From: Pseudoalteromonas sp. MMG007
GTDB lineage: Bacteria; Pseudomonadota; Gammaproteobacteria; Enterobacterales; Alteromonadaceae
NCBI RefSeq assembly: GCF_018100985.1
Contig: NZ_JAGJEI010000015.1
Coordinates: 47,176-111,175 of the forward strand
DNA length: 64,000 nt
Direction: 5' to 3'
Shown here: in pieces, positions 27,896-36,509 of the stretch
How the letters are laid out: each line of letters starts with the position of its first letter
Numbering within the stretch: the stretch's first letter is position 1
Notes under the pieces: generated by a model
Told to the model about the DNA's origin: nothing
Seen by the model: only the letters and a program-made list of their open reading frames with translations
Database searches by the model: none
Position numbers and translations under genes: made by a program

Positions 27896-28336
27896 ATGAG
27901 TATTTGGCACCAACCCATCACTTTAGAGCTTTGCAAACAGTTAGAGGAAGGCATTAACGGCCAAGGCACATTAATGAAAACCATGGGTATTGAAGTCACA
28001 GAAATTGGTGACGATTACCTAGTTGCTACCATGCCAGCAATTCCTGAGCATCATAATCCTATGGGTATGGTTCACGGTGGTGCAAATGTAGTACTTGCTG
28101 AAACAGTAGCAAGCTATGCTGCTAACTTTGTAGTCGATTTTACAAAGTTTTATTGTGTAGGGCAGGAAATTAGCGCAAGTCATTTAAAAGCATCTCGCAA
28201 TGGTACTTTAACAGCAACCGCTAGGGCTTTTCATATAGGTAAACGTAGTTCTGTGTGGGAAATAAAAATAACAAATAGCCGCAATGAGCTGTGCTGCGTA
28301 TCAAAAATGACCGCAGCAGTTGTAGAGCGCAGATAA
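27896..28336 (+). CDS. Hotdog-fold acyl-CoA thioesterase (PaaI/YdiI-like)
   Basis: Protein of 146 residues with the hotdog signature HHNPMGMVHGGANVVLAETVAS, in which a Glu acts in catalysis. Family members hydrolyse acyl- or aroyl-CoA, for example DHNA-CoA in menaquinone synthesis (MenI/YdiI), or phenylacetyl-CoA. No menaquinone genes are adjacent, so the substrate is open. A strong AAAGGAG stands 6 nt before the ATG. Confidence 0.85.
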   Translation: MSIWHQPITLELCKQLEEGINGQGTLMKTMGIEVTEIGDDYLVATMPAIPEHHNPMGMVHGGANVVLAETVASYAANFVVDFTKFYCVGQEISASHLKASRNGTLTATARAFHIGKRSSVWEIKITNSRNELCCVSKMTAAVVERR

Positions 28337-28346
28337 TTACTTATTG

Positions 28347-28727
28347 TTATTTTTCGATAGGATAAATAGTAATTTCCATACCTGCACCAATCGCAGATAT
28401 ACGTAGCAGTGTGTCTGCATGTAAAGCTTGGTTAAAGCATTTAGGCGACGTGCCCGATTCAAAGCCAATATCAAACGTTCTTCGCGAGCAGCTTAGCCAT
28501 TGCTTAAGCGCGTTACGTGAACACGACTCAATAAGCTCGCACAAGTGGTTAATAGCTTTATCTGGTGTTGATATTTCACCTGAGGCTTCAATACGCGCAA
28601 GTTGACGATATTCGTCTTTATCATAATGCAAAACCGTCGCGTTTTTCTTTAAGTCTGCCACTAAGGCGCTAATATCATGTTTAGACTCAAGCTCTAGATC
28701 TACATTTAAAAATTGAATTTCCGACAT
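28347..28727 (-). CDS. Uncharacterised cytosolic protein
   Basis: 126 residues with no signal peptide or membrane segment. An acidic helical N-terminal half is followed by a beta-rich C-terminal half (FDIGFESG, LLRISAIGAGMEITIYPIE). The pattern is weakly like immunity-type or DUF4279 proteins, but I do not claim a family. It is convergent with the thioesterase gene, 10 bp apart. Confidence 0.65.
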   Translation of the reverse strand: MSEIQFLNVDLELESKHDISALVADLKKNATVLHYDKDEYRQLARIEASGEISTPDKAINHLCELIESCSRNALKQWLSCSRRTFDIGFESGTSPKCFNQALHADTLLRISAIGAGMEITIYPIEK

Positions 28728-28958
28728 TGTCTGCTTTTTACCCTCTTATAGTTTCATCGCAAACTTTAACGCAGTTTTACTTTTATACCAAATTAACAAA
28801 GCAGTAATCCTTGCTTTATCTTCATAAATACACTTTTTAACGCTTTTGGCACCTAACTTGCTCGTTTTAACTAAGCTGGCTTAATCGCTTAGTTTTACAA
28901 TTAAACAATGAAATTAATACATACACTGTGTAAATAACGATTTTTAAGGAGCATTAAA

Positions 28959-29210
28959 ATGGTAGATCATGGTCCACAAATTAAAAACGACGATCAGTAC
29001 GATGCACTTCGCGATGAAGGCATGAGTAAACAAAAAGCAGCACGTATTGCCAATAGTAATACCCATAAAACAGCGGTGAAAGGCGGCAAAGCCTCTCAGT
29101 ATGAGCAACGCACAACAAAGCAGTTATACGATAAAGCAAAAGAAGTGGGTATTAGCGGGCGCTCTAAAATGAGCAAACAAGAGTTAATAAATGCACTGCG
29201 TGAAAGCTAA
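28959..29210 (+). CDS. Small basic Rho-N/SAP-like protein
   Basis: 83 residues. The N-terminal half contains YDALRDEGMSKQKAARIANS, typical of DUF7218-type stress-associated proteins. The C-terminal half (TKQLYDKAKEVGISGRSKMSKQELINALR) is a Rho N-terminal/SAP-like helix-extended-loop-helix, which suggests nucleic acid binding. A clear AAGGAG lies upstream of the ATG. The function is unknown. Confidence 0.75.
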   Translation: MVDHGPQIKNDDQYDALRDEGMSKQKAARIANSNTHKTAVKGGKASQYEQRTTKQLYDKAKEVGISGRSKMSKQELINALRES

Positions 29211-29340
29211 AATTAACTAAAATCTACTGATGTAAATAAAGTCTCATATTTATAAACTTATGCAAAACTGCGACAAAATGCCGCAGCAAAAGCGTGGGAA
29301 GCTATAATAAACTAACGCTAAAAATAATAAGAAGATAAAT

Positions 29341-30042
29341 ATGAGCAAAAAAATATTTAAGCGTGCACGCAAATTACATAAGTGGCTAGGCTATTTACTT
29401 GCCTTACAAATTTTGGCTTGGCTTTTAGGCGGCTTAGTTATGAGCGCTATTCCACTTGACTATGTGCACGGCAAGCACCTTGCTAAGCGCACACTTACAA
29501 ACCCATTTACACAAGCCGACTACCCCGCATCACTCGATAATATTACTGCCCAAGTGGCTAATCCCACTCAAATACTATTTGAAAACTTTTTAACTACCCC
29601 ACTTATTACTGTTATCAATAATACCGAACAGCAAAGCTTTAATGGTTTAACGGGTCGCCCTTTTGAAAAACCCACTAAAATACAAATTACCGCTAATGCG
29701 CAGGCTCATTTACTCATCGACGCTAAGCCAATTAGTACAACGCTTTTAAAACAAGGCACTCGAGAGGTCGGATACAAAACAAATGTGTGGCAAGTACAAT
29801 TTAACGACACCTTTAATACTACGCTGTATTTAAATGCAATTAACGGCAAAGTAATTACAGTTCGCAGCACTCTATGGCGTATATTCGACTTTTTTTGGAT
29901 GCTGCACATAATGGATTACGATGAGCGAGAAGATTTTAATAACCCGTTACTAATCAGCTTTGCAGCCACCAGCGTGCTATTTTGTTTATGCGGCATGTTG
30001 CTACTTTTGCAAAATTTAAGGCTTAAAAGGATTTTTAAATAG
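29341..30042 (+). CDS. PepSY-domain membrane protein
   Basis: 233 residues with a membrane helix near each end (about 15-35 and 205-225) and a periplasmic region between. The N-terminal RKLHKWLGYLLALQILAWLLGG and the paired late motif WMLHIMDYDEREDFNNPLL are typical of PepSY-associated transmembrane proteins, many tied to iron/siderophore reduction or peptidase inhibition. The role here is not determined by neighbours. Confidence 0.75.
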   Translation: MSKKIFKRARKLHKWLGYLLALQILAWLLGGLVMSAIPLDYVHGKHLAKRTLTNPFTQADYPASLDNITAQVANPTQILFENFLTTPLITVINNTEQQSFNGLTGRPFEKPTKIQITANAQAHLLIDAKPISTTLLKQGTREVGYKTNVWQVQFNDTFNTTLYLNAINGKVITVRSTLWRIFDFFWMLHIMDYDEREDFNNPLLISFAATSVLFCLCGMLLLLQNLRLKRIFK

Positions 30043-30098
30043 GTTTATATTTTAATTTCAAGGCTTTAAACTAGCGCCTCCTGTAGTTCACGTATGTG

Positions 30099-30758
30099 AT
30101 GGATATGCTTAAATTTATTTTAGCCTTTGTGGCTTGTTGTATTTGTTTTTCGGCATCGAGTGAAGAATTCACCCGTTTTTCAACAGCTAAAAGGCACTTA
30201 ATTAAAACCCTGCCTAATAACGCCAAAAGCCTCTACTGCGGCTGCGACATTAAAAAACAAGGTAAAAAACTAGTGCCAGATCCAACGGGTTGTGGTTATG
30301 TGCCTCGTAATACATTTACCCGCTCAGGCAAAGTAAACCAGCGCGCTTTACGTATTGAATGGGAGCACATAGTGCCCGCATGGGAATTTGGCCACCAGCT
30401 ACAATGCTGGCAAAATGGTGGGCGTAAAAACTGCCGTAAGGTCAGTGCTAAATTTAGGAAAATGGAAGCCGACATACACAACTTAGCCCCCGCTATTGGC
30501 GAAATTAACGCAGATCGCTCTAACTATCGCTTTGGTATGCTTAGTGAAAACGCCACACAATATGGCCGCTGCGAAGTAAAAGTTAACTTTAAACAACGCG
30601 TAGTAGAGCCACCATTTTATGCCCGTAAACGCATTGCCGACACCTACGCTTATATGCAAAAAACATACGGTTTAAAAATATCTGATAAACAACAAAAGCT
30701 ATTTGATGCCTGGCAAAGGCAAGCATTTGCTAATAAAAGTAGTGCAAGCAAGCTCTAA
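30099..30758 (+). CDS. endA: Periplasmic endonuclease I
   Basis: Secreted non-specific nuclease of the His-Me finger (EndA/Vvn/Dns) family. About 219 residues after the ATG at 30099, with a signal peptide ending near FSASS. The catalytic stretch is RIEWEHIVPAWEFG, followed by DIHNLAPAIGEINADRSNYRFG. Conserved cysteines (CGCD, CGY, CW, NC, RC) form disulfides in the family. It probably degrades extracellular DNA for nutrition or as a barrier to DNA uptake. GTG at 30096 or ATG at 30105 could also be the start. Confidence 0.93.
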   Translation: MDMLKFILAFVACCICFSASSEEFTRFSTAKRHLIKTLPNNAKSLYCGCDIKKQGKKLVPDPTGCGYVPRNTFTRSGKVNQRALRIEWEHIVPAWEFGHQLQCWQNGGRKNCRKVSAKFRKMEADIHNLAPAIGEINADRSNYRFGMLSENATQYGRCEVKVNFKQRVVEPPFYARKRIADTYAYMQKTYGLKISDKQQKLFDAWQRQAFANKSSASKL

Positions 30759-30865
30759 AAAGCCTGGTTTGTATACTCATTTACATAGATCAGGGCCAAA
30801 TACGTTGAATATTTAGGCGGGTGTTGTAGTATTTTAAACAACTTATTTACAAAAAGTAATTTTGT

Positions 30866-32485
30866 ATGTTTAAAAATAATAAAGCATCACTGGCTATTAT
30901 TGCTGCACTTTTAGGCCTTACACTTGCTGGTTGTGGCGGCGGTAGCAGCATGAATGAAACGCCAGACCCAGTAGTCACGCCTCCAGCAAGCTCAGCCCCA
31001 ACCTGGACAGCTGGTGTATTTGCGCCATCGGATGATTTAAAAAACTTTTGCGAAACACCCCGCACAGGTAACGACCCGTTTAATAATAATGAGCCTTACC
31101 CAGACCAAGCAGGCTCAGCACTTTACGAGAAACTTTGGCTTCGCTCGTGGAGTGACGAAACCTACCTTTGGTATGACGAAATTGCCGATAACGACCCTGA
31201 AAACTTTGCTACAGTGGCCGAATACTTCGCACAACTAAAAACCGAAGACCTGACTGACTCTGGTGCTAAAAAAGATAACTTTCATTTTTCAGAGCCTTCA
31301 GAGGACTACTTTCAAGAAGCGCAATCAGGCGTTACCTCCGGCTACGGCATAAATTGGGCATTTATAGGCGACTCAGCCGATAGAGTTTTACGTGTTGCCT
31401 ATCTAGAAGGTGACTCACCAGCAAGCCTAATTGGCTTTCAACGAGGCGATACCGTACTTGAAGTTGATGGCGTAAGTATTAATACCAATACACAAGCTGG
31501 CGTAGATACCCTAAACGAAGGTTTATTTAGCCCAACTAATGGTGACTCGCACACCATCGTTGTGCGTAGTAACGATGGCGCCGAAAAAACTTTTAACGTA
31601 ACCGCTGGCAACATAGAGCAAACGCCTGTTCAAAACGTTAAAACCTTAACTACAGCAAATGGCACAAGCGTAGGTTACATGCAGTTTAATAGCCATATAG
31701 GTATTGCCCAAGAAGGCCTAATTGCTGCCGTTAACAAATTTAAAACCGATAACGTAGACGAGTTAGTAATAGACTTTAGATACAATGGGGGCGGTTTATT
31801 AGCGCTTTCTTCGCAGCTTGCCTACATGGTAGCTGGCAGTGCAAATGTGCAAAATCGTATTTATTACCAAACCCAGCAAAACGATAAACAACCCGTTGAA
31901 TCGCCTTTTCCGTTTATAGATGAAGAGATTGATTACTCAACCTTTTTTAGCACTGGTGAAAGCCTACCCGATTTAAACCTATCTAAGGTGTATGTGCTTA
32001 GTACATCAGGCACTTGTTCGGCATCAGAAGCCTTTATTAATGGCTTAAAAGGTATAGACGCAGAGGTTGTACTCATTGGCGATACCACCTGTGGCAAGCC
32101 ATACGGCTTTACTCCAACTCATAACTGCGCAACAACCTATTACACGATTCAATTTAGTGGTGTAAACAGTAAAGGATTTGGCGAATATGCAGCAGGCTTT
32201 GCGCCTACGCCTTCGCCGCAATTTGATGCTGATGTGAAAGGTTGTGTAGTGAGTGACGACTTCGACAATCAATTAGGCGACCCAAACGAAGGGATACTCT
32301 CTACTGCACTTTACCACATTGATAATAACGGCACGTGCCCTGTTAGTAATGCCTCTGCGAGTAATAAAACGCAAGTACAAAGCGCTTCTGGCGATAGCAA
32401 GCAACTATTACCTTTAAACGCACCTGATAACTTTAACCGTGGCAATATGGATTTAACATGGCCTACGTTAAATAAGGATAAGTAA
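30866..32485 (+). CDS. S41-family (C-terminal processing type) protease, lipoprotein
   Basis: Lipoprotein of 539 residues with lipobox LAGC (Cys23) followed by a Gly/Ser linker. A PDZ domain occupies about 155-250 (YLEGDSPASLIGFQRGDTVLEVDGV). The S41 catalytic domain has DFRYNGGG, the Ser of TCSASEAF (Ser385 or 387) and Lys411 of CGKPYGF. Unlike Prc, it is envelope-anchored and lacks long C-terminal helices. Its stop overlaps the start of the next lipoprotein gene (TAATG). Confidence 0.88.
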   Translation: MFKNNKASLAIIAALLGLTLAGCGGGSSMNETPDPVVTPPASSAPTWTAGVFAPSDDLKNFCETPRTGNDPFNNNEPYPDQAGSALYEKLWLRSWSDETYLWYDEIADNDPENFATVAEYFAQLKTEDLTDSGAKKDNFHFSEPSEDYFQEAQSGVTSGYGINWAFIGDSADRVLRVAYLEGDSPASLIGFQRGDTVLEVDGVSINTNTQAGVDTLNEGLFSPTNGDSHTIVVRSNDGAEKTFNVTAGNIEQTPVQNVKTLTTANGTSVGYMQFNSHIGIAQEGLIAAVNKFKTDNVDELVIDFRYNGGGLLALSSQLAYMVAGSANVQNRIYYQTQQNDKQPVESPFPFIDEEIDYSTFFSTGESLPDLNLSKVYVLSTSGTCSASEAFINGLKGIDAEVVLIGDTTCGKPYGFTPTHNCATTYYTIQFSGVNSKGFGEYAAGFAPTPSPQFDADVKGCVVSDDFDNQLGDPNEGILSTALYHIDNNGTCPVSNASASNKTQVQSASGDSKQLLPLNAPDNFNRGNMDLTWPTLNKDK

Positions 32486-32853
32486 TGACAAAGCTAGTGG
32501 CAGTATTAATATTATTATTTATTGGAGGCTGTAACAGTATGAATAATGCCACTGCAAAGCCTGCGCTACTTATTGAGGTAACCCCTGGCGTTATAGCTAC
32601 GCTGCAACAAGCCATTATTAAAGCTAAAGGTGGCAAGCTAGTTACGCTGGCCGACACTGTTTTTACTAAACGCAGCGAGCTGTTACTAAACCATGGTACA
32701 AGTAAAGATTCAAATGGCATGCCCATAATGGGCGCGCATAATATAAAGTCTGAAAAATTTGTTTTACAAATAATCGGCGAGCAGTGCGTGCTTTATTATC
32801 CTAAAAAAGATCTTACTATTGAGCTTAAAAACGTAAGTTGTAAAGTGCAATAA
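32485..32853 (+). CDS. Small lipoprotein of unknown function coupled to the S41 protease
   Basis: 122 residues with a lipoprotein signal (lipobox IGGC). The mature part is predicted soluble, with TLADTVFTKRSELLLNHG and two cysteines near the C-terminus. The ATG shares a base with the protease stop, so it is probably a partner, substrate or inhibitor of the protease. No family was recognised. Confidence 0.7.
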   Translation: MTKLVAVLILLFIGGCNSMNNATAKPALLIEVTPGVIATLQQAIIKAKGGKLVTLADTVFTKRSELLLNHGTSKDSNGMPIMGAHNIKSEKFVLQIIGEQCVLYYPKKDLTIELKNVSCKVQ

Positions 32854-32864
32854 AATACTATTAA

Positions 32865-32896
32865 AAAGGCACACAGTATTAATACTGTGTGCCTTT
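32865..32896. terminator. Bidirectional terminator between the lipoprotein gene and hmp
   Basis: A perfect 32-bp palindrome: AAAGGCACACAGTATT at 32865-32880 followed directly by its reverse complement. A/T-rich flanks serve both the plus-strand lipoprotein gene and the minus-strand hmp operon. Confidence 0.85.
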
Positions 32897-32913
32897 ATCA
32901 TTTTTTACCTGGT

Positions 32914-34095
32914 TTATAAGTCTTGGTGCGGACCAAACACTTCGTAATGAATATGCTCGTTTTTAACGCCTAGTGCCAATAACTGGCTTTTTACAAACGC
33001 CATAAATCCAACGGGGCCACATAAGTAAAAATCGCCATTTGTAAGAGGTAACTGTGTTTTTATGGCCGTTAAATCCATTAGCCCAGTAAAATCTGCCCCA
33101 TCACTGCTTTGATTAAACCACGTCATAGTTTGCAAACAGTTATAAACCGTACTTAATTCATTTAAATAGTGTGCAAACGCGTGCTGCTGAGTATTTTCGC
33201 ACGCATGTAAATACAGAATGTCGTGATTAGGGTTATCGCTTAATAACGTTTCGAGCATAGCAAGCATTGGCGTTTGCCCAACACCTGCTGAAATAAGTAC
33301 CGTCGGTTGATTACTATCCCGTAAAAAGAAATCTCCTGCAGGCGGGTATAGTTCAACTATGTCACCTTGTGTTAGTGAGTGTAAATAATTAGACACCACA
33401 CCAGGCTTTGGCTGTAGCTCTTTTTTAACACTAATACGGTAGTTTTTACCATTACTTTTTTGCGAAATAGAATACTGGCGTATTTCTTCATATTCAGCGC
33501 CCTCGGGCTTAACTTTAACCCCTAAATATTGGCCAGGTTTATGGGTAATAACCGCTTCGCCATCGATCGGCGTAAGTGTAAAGCTTGTAACTAATTCTGA
33601 TTCAGTTTGCTTGTTGGTTATTTCAAATTGGCGAGTACCGGCCCAACCACCCAGTGTTTTTTTACTATGTTCATATAAAGCCGCTTCTTCGGTAATACAA
33701 ATATCAGCAAGCAGTGCGTAAGCTTCACGCCATGCGTATTCTACGTCTGGCGTAAACTGCTCTGGTATTAGCTCTTTTAAGGTGCCAATTAAATGAGCAC
33801 CAACAATGGGATAGTGCTCTGGTAAAATATTTAAACTGGTGTGTTTATGGTTAATGCGCGCTAATGCCTCTTTTAACACCGCTAAATTATCAATATTTTG
33901 GGCGTATGCCGCTAAGGCGTTAAACAAAGCAAATTGCTGGCGGCCGGTGTCTTGATTCGCCATATTAAAAATATTTTTAAGCTCTGGGTTATGGCTAAAC
34001 AAACGCTTATAAAAATGATCGGTAACAACCGTGCCAGCCTTGGCTAATAACGGAACGGTGCTTTTAACAATCTCAATGGTTTTATCAGATAACAT
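32914..34095 (-). CDS. hmp: Flavohemoglobin, nitric oxide dioxygenase
   Basis: Cytosolic enzyme oxidising NO to nitrate with O2 and NAD(P)H. The 393 residues comprise a globin domain with proximal His85 (NHKHTSL), then an FAD domain (RQYSIS) and an NAD domain (ISAGVGQTPMLAML, YLCGPVGFM). It is the last gene of the minus-strand operon that starts opposite norR, consistent with NO-induced expression. Confidence 0.97.
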   Translation of the reverse strand: MLSDKTIEIVKSTVPLLAKAGTVVTDHFYKRLFSHNPELKNIFNMANQDTGRQQFALFNALAAYAQNIDNLAVLKEALARINHKHTSLNILPEHYPIVGAHLIGTLKELIPEQFTPDVEYAWREAYALLADICITEEAALYEHSKKTLGGWAGTRQFEITNKQTESELVTSFTLTPIDGEAVITHKPGQYLGVKVKPEGAEYEEIRQYSISQKSNGKNYRISVKKELQPKPGVVSNYLHSLTQGDIVELYPPAGDFFLRDSNQPTVLISAGVGQTPMLAMLETLLSDNPNHDILYLHACENTQQHAFAHYLNELSTVYNCLQTMTWFNQSSDGADFTGLMDLTAIKTQLPLTNGDFYLCGPVGFMAFVKSQLLALGVKNEHIHYEVFGPHQDL

Positions 34096-34115
34096 AATGT
34101 ATTCCTTTAGGTAAA

Positions 34116-34523
34116 CTAACCACGACGTCCATCAACACGGCGCCGCGTCAGTATAGGTGTGCAGTAAATTAAAAATAACAAAAAAGCCACTAACCACAGC
34201 AAAGCACTTATCTGCCAAGCAAAGTGTGGCCCAATAATTAAGGGGAGTATTGAGCGAGTAATAGCTGCCACCAGCACAAGCGCAAAAGCAACAGATATAT
34301 AATTAGGGGTGCTAAGCGTACGCCCTGTATGACCAAGCGATACACGGGTCATCATGGCTAAAATCATCATCCCTATTGTGCCAATAGTGATAAGGTGGAT
34401 CGCATCTTTGAAGGGTATAACGCTTGTGTAAAAGCTAAATGCAAGCATCCATAACGGCCATTTAGTTACTTGATGGATAGCTATGTGCGCTGGCATAGAC
34501 TCTGTTAAATTTAGTGGGCGCAT
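34116..34523 (-). CDS. Short NnrS-like membrane protein (C-terminal part only)
   Basis: 135 residues with about four hydrophobic segments. DAIHLITIGTIGMMILAMMTRVSLGHTGR matches the most conserved C-terminal region of NnrS, a heme- and copper-containing membrane protein of the NO response that is normally about 400 residues. Only the last third is present. The frame is intact, starts as TAATG on the preceding gene and lies 20 bp before hmp, so it looks maintained rather than decaying. It may act with the 89-aa partner. Confidence 0.75.
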   Translation of the reverse strand: MRPLNLTESMPAHIAIHQVTKWPLWMLAFSFYTSVIPFKDAIHLITIGTIGMMILAMMTRVSLGHTGRTLSTPNYISVAFALVLVAAITRSILPLIIGPHFAWQISALLWLVAFLLFLIYCTPILTRRRVDGRRG

Positions 34524-34792
34524 TAACGTACTTCCTGCCCTAAACCATATTGAGCAACACAGCGCAGCACATAGCTAACTTTTAAAATAGCTGCCACTAA
34601 AATAGTGCTAATATGCGCTGATATTTGTACCTGCATAGAAAAGTACTCTGCATACGAGTAGCTAATTAAAATGCTTACAACTATACAAATAACGCTAAGC
34701 CCTAATACGGTATTAGCAGTAAACAAAAGCGATTCAAAAAATGAACCTAACTTAACATTGTTGCTTACATTATTTATTTTAAGTGTGTTCAT
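34523..34792 (-). CDS. Unknown two-helix membrane protein, first gene of the NO operon
   Basis: 89 residues from the ATG at 34792, chosen because GAGGT stands 5 nt before it. Two hydrophobic stretches (about 22-45 and 53-72) are followed by KVSYVLRCVAQYGLGQEVR. It is the first gene behind the putative sigma-54 promoter and is joined to the short nnrS gene by TAATG. I do not recognise a family; the position suggests a role in NO defence or respiration. Confidence 0.7.
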   Translation of the reverse strand: MNTLKINNVSNNVKLGSFFESLLFTANTVLGLSVICIVVSILISYSYAEYFSMQVQISAHISTILVAAILKVSYVLRCVAQYGLGQEVR

Positions 34793-34827
34793 AACTACCT
34801 CAGTAACCATTAACGTTACTTAGCTAT

Positions 34828-34843
34828 TACACATACTGTGCCA
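34828..34843 (-). promoter_or_regulatory. Putative sigma-54 (-24/-12) promoter of the hmp operon
   Basis: Minus-strand TGGCAC (34843-34838), 5 nt, then GTGTA (34832-34828). The -24 element is perfect and the -12 element agrees at 3 of 5 positions of TTGCA. It would start transcription about 34817, 25 nt before the first gene's ATG. NorR is a sigma-54 activator, and its likely sites lie just upstream. Confidence 0.6.
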
Positions 34844-34880
34844 ATAAAATAAAACATTACTATTCAGTAGGTTAAATATA

Positions 34881-34952
34881 GTCACTTTACAAAATGAGTC
34901 TTTATGACCTACCCTATTTTAAATCATAAACACACGTATAGGTCATTTTGAC
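34881..34952. promoter_or_regulatory. NorR enhancer sites
   Basis: Two dyads fit the NorR core GT-N7-AC: GTCTTTATGAC (34898-34908) and the perfect GTCATTTTGAC (34942-34952), the latter directly before the norR ATG. A weaker half-match occurs at 34881-34890. They lie about 40-110 bp upstream of the putative sigma-54 promoter of the opposite operon. The site at the norR start could also repress norR. Confidence 0.65.
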
Positions 34953-36509
34953 ATGAAGCAGCAATTCAACCTCACCCAAGTAGCTTTAGAGCTTGCCCAA
35001 AGCACCCTGCACGAGCACAGCTTTGATCAATTACTGGCAACGGTTGAGCGTGTAATACCTAGCGATGCCAGTGCATTACTTGTGGTGCAGGGCGAGCAAC
35101 TTAAGCCCTTAGCCATTAAAGGCCTGATGCCCGACAGCCTTGGCAGGCGTTTTAAAATAGCAGAGCACCCTCGCCTTAAGGCTATTTGCAGTGCAAGCCA
35201 CGCATTACAATTTGCACACGACTGCCCACTGCCCGACCCATACGACGGCTTACTGCTGGCTAAAACGGGCGATATTCCTGTGCATGCCTGTTTAGGCTTA
35301 CCCCTTTATGATAAAAATGCACTACTTGGCGTACTCACGTTTGATAGCCTTAACGCAAATGCCTTTAGCAGTATCAGCACAGATATGCTAAGCACCTTAC
35401 AAACGCTGTGTAGTGCACATTTTAAAACGGCTCTAGAGCTTGCCCACTACAAACACCATGCGCAGCATTCGAGTGCACTTGTGCAAGAGTTAACGCGTGA
35501 TGCGCTTACTCGCGATGGCGGTGAAATAATTGGCCAAAGCCCAGTAATGCAAACGCTTAAAAATGAAATAAAACTGGTTGCTGCCTCTAACTTTAGTGTA
35601 TTGGTTTTAGGAGAGACAGGCGTAGGAAAAGAGCTAGTAGCGCGCAATATTCACTTAAATTCTGCCCGCAAAGATCAGCCCCTTATTCACTTAAATTGTG
35701 CCTCACTTCCCGAGAACCTTGCTGAGAGTGAATTTTTTGGCCATGCCAAAGGCGCTTTTACTGGCGCACAAAATGCCCGCCAAGGTAAGTTTCAGCTAGC
35801 TGATGGCGGCACATTATTTTTAGACGAAATTGGCGAGCTGCCATTGGCAATGCAAAGTAAATTATTACGTGTGTTACAAAGTGGTGAAATTCAAACCGTT
35901 GGTGAAGACACACCAAAATACGTAGATGTTCGTGTGGTGGCTGCCACTAATCGTGATTTAAAACGTGAGGTAGCGCAAGGTCGCTTTAGAGCCGATTTAT
36001 ATCACCGGCTAAGTGTTTACCCTATTACCGTGCCGCCACTTAATAAACGTGAGCACGACATAACCCTACTTGCTGGTTATTTTATTGAGCAAACAGCCCG
36101 TAAATTAGGTATTAAACAATTAAAGCTAAGCACTGAAGCGCAAGCATTGCTTAACCAATACAGTTGGCCTGGTAATGTACGAGAGCTTGAACATGTTATT
36201 AGCCGCAGCGCATTAAAGGCTAAGCAAAGCCAATGGCAAAACCCTATAGTTACGATTACAAGCGAGCACTGCGATTTAATCCCACAGCTAAGTAATACAG
36301 TGCAAGTTAACACGCAAAACACCATTCACACTGCCTGTAATCAGCCATTAAAGCAGGCCGTTGAATCTTTACAATTTACAGTTATAACCGAGCAACTAAA
36401 GCAGCATAATTATAACTGGGCAGCAACGGCAAGAGTGCTGGAACTCGACAGAGCAAACCTTGTACGCCTTGCTAAGCGTTTAGGTATTGAGGTTAAAAAA
36501 ACTATTTAA
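34953..36509 (+). CDS. norR: Nitric oxide-responsive sigma-54 activator NorR
   Basis: 518 residues: an N-terminal GAF domain (about 15-170) that senses NO through a non-heme iron, then an AAA+ domain with Walker A GETGVGKE, the sigma-54-contacting GAFTGA loop and Walker B-like LFLDEIGELP, and a C-terminal Fis-type helix-turn-helix (NYNWAATARVLELDRANLVRL). It activates the divergent operon with hmp. The 3' end overlaps the lysR-type gene by 8 bp. Confidence 0.95.
   Translation: MKQQFNLTQVALELAQSTLHEHSFDQLLATVERVIPSDASALLVVQGEQLKPLAIKGLMPDSLGRRFKIAEHPRLKAICSASHALQFAHDCPLPDPYDGLLLAKTGDIPVHACLGLPLYDKNALLGVLTFDSLNANAFSSISTDMLSTLQTLCSAHFKTALELAHYKHHAQHSSALVQELTRDALTRDGGEIIGQSPVMQTLKNEIKLVAASNFSVLVLGETGVGKELVARNIHLNSARKDQPLIHLNCASLPENLAESEFFGHAKGAFTGAQNARQGKFQLADGGTLFLDEIGELPLAMQSKLLRVLQSGEIQTVGEDTPKYVDVRVVAATNRDLKREVAQGRFRADLYHRLSVYPITVPPLNKREHDITLLAGYFIEQTARKLGIKQLKLSTEAQALLNQYSWPGNVRELEHVISRSALKAKQSQWQNPIVTITSEHCDLIPQLSNTVQVNTQNTIHTACNQPLKQAVESLQFTVITEQLKQHNYNWAATARVLELDRANLVRLAKRLGIEVKKTI

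Noticed and set aside
28869..28896. Plus-strand hairpin AACTAAGC/GCTTAGTT before the Rho-N-like gene as evidence of a small RNA
   Set aside because: The stem is A/T-rich with a short T-tract and no promoter was found upstream; more likely part of the leader or promoter region.
34116..34523. Short nnrS as a pseudogene
   Set aside because: The frame is intact, overlaps the upstream stop as TAATG and lies close to hmp; it looks maintained, though truncation remains possible.
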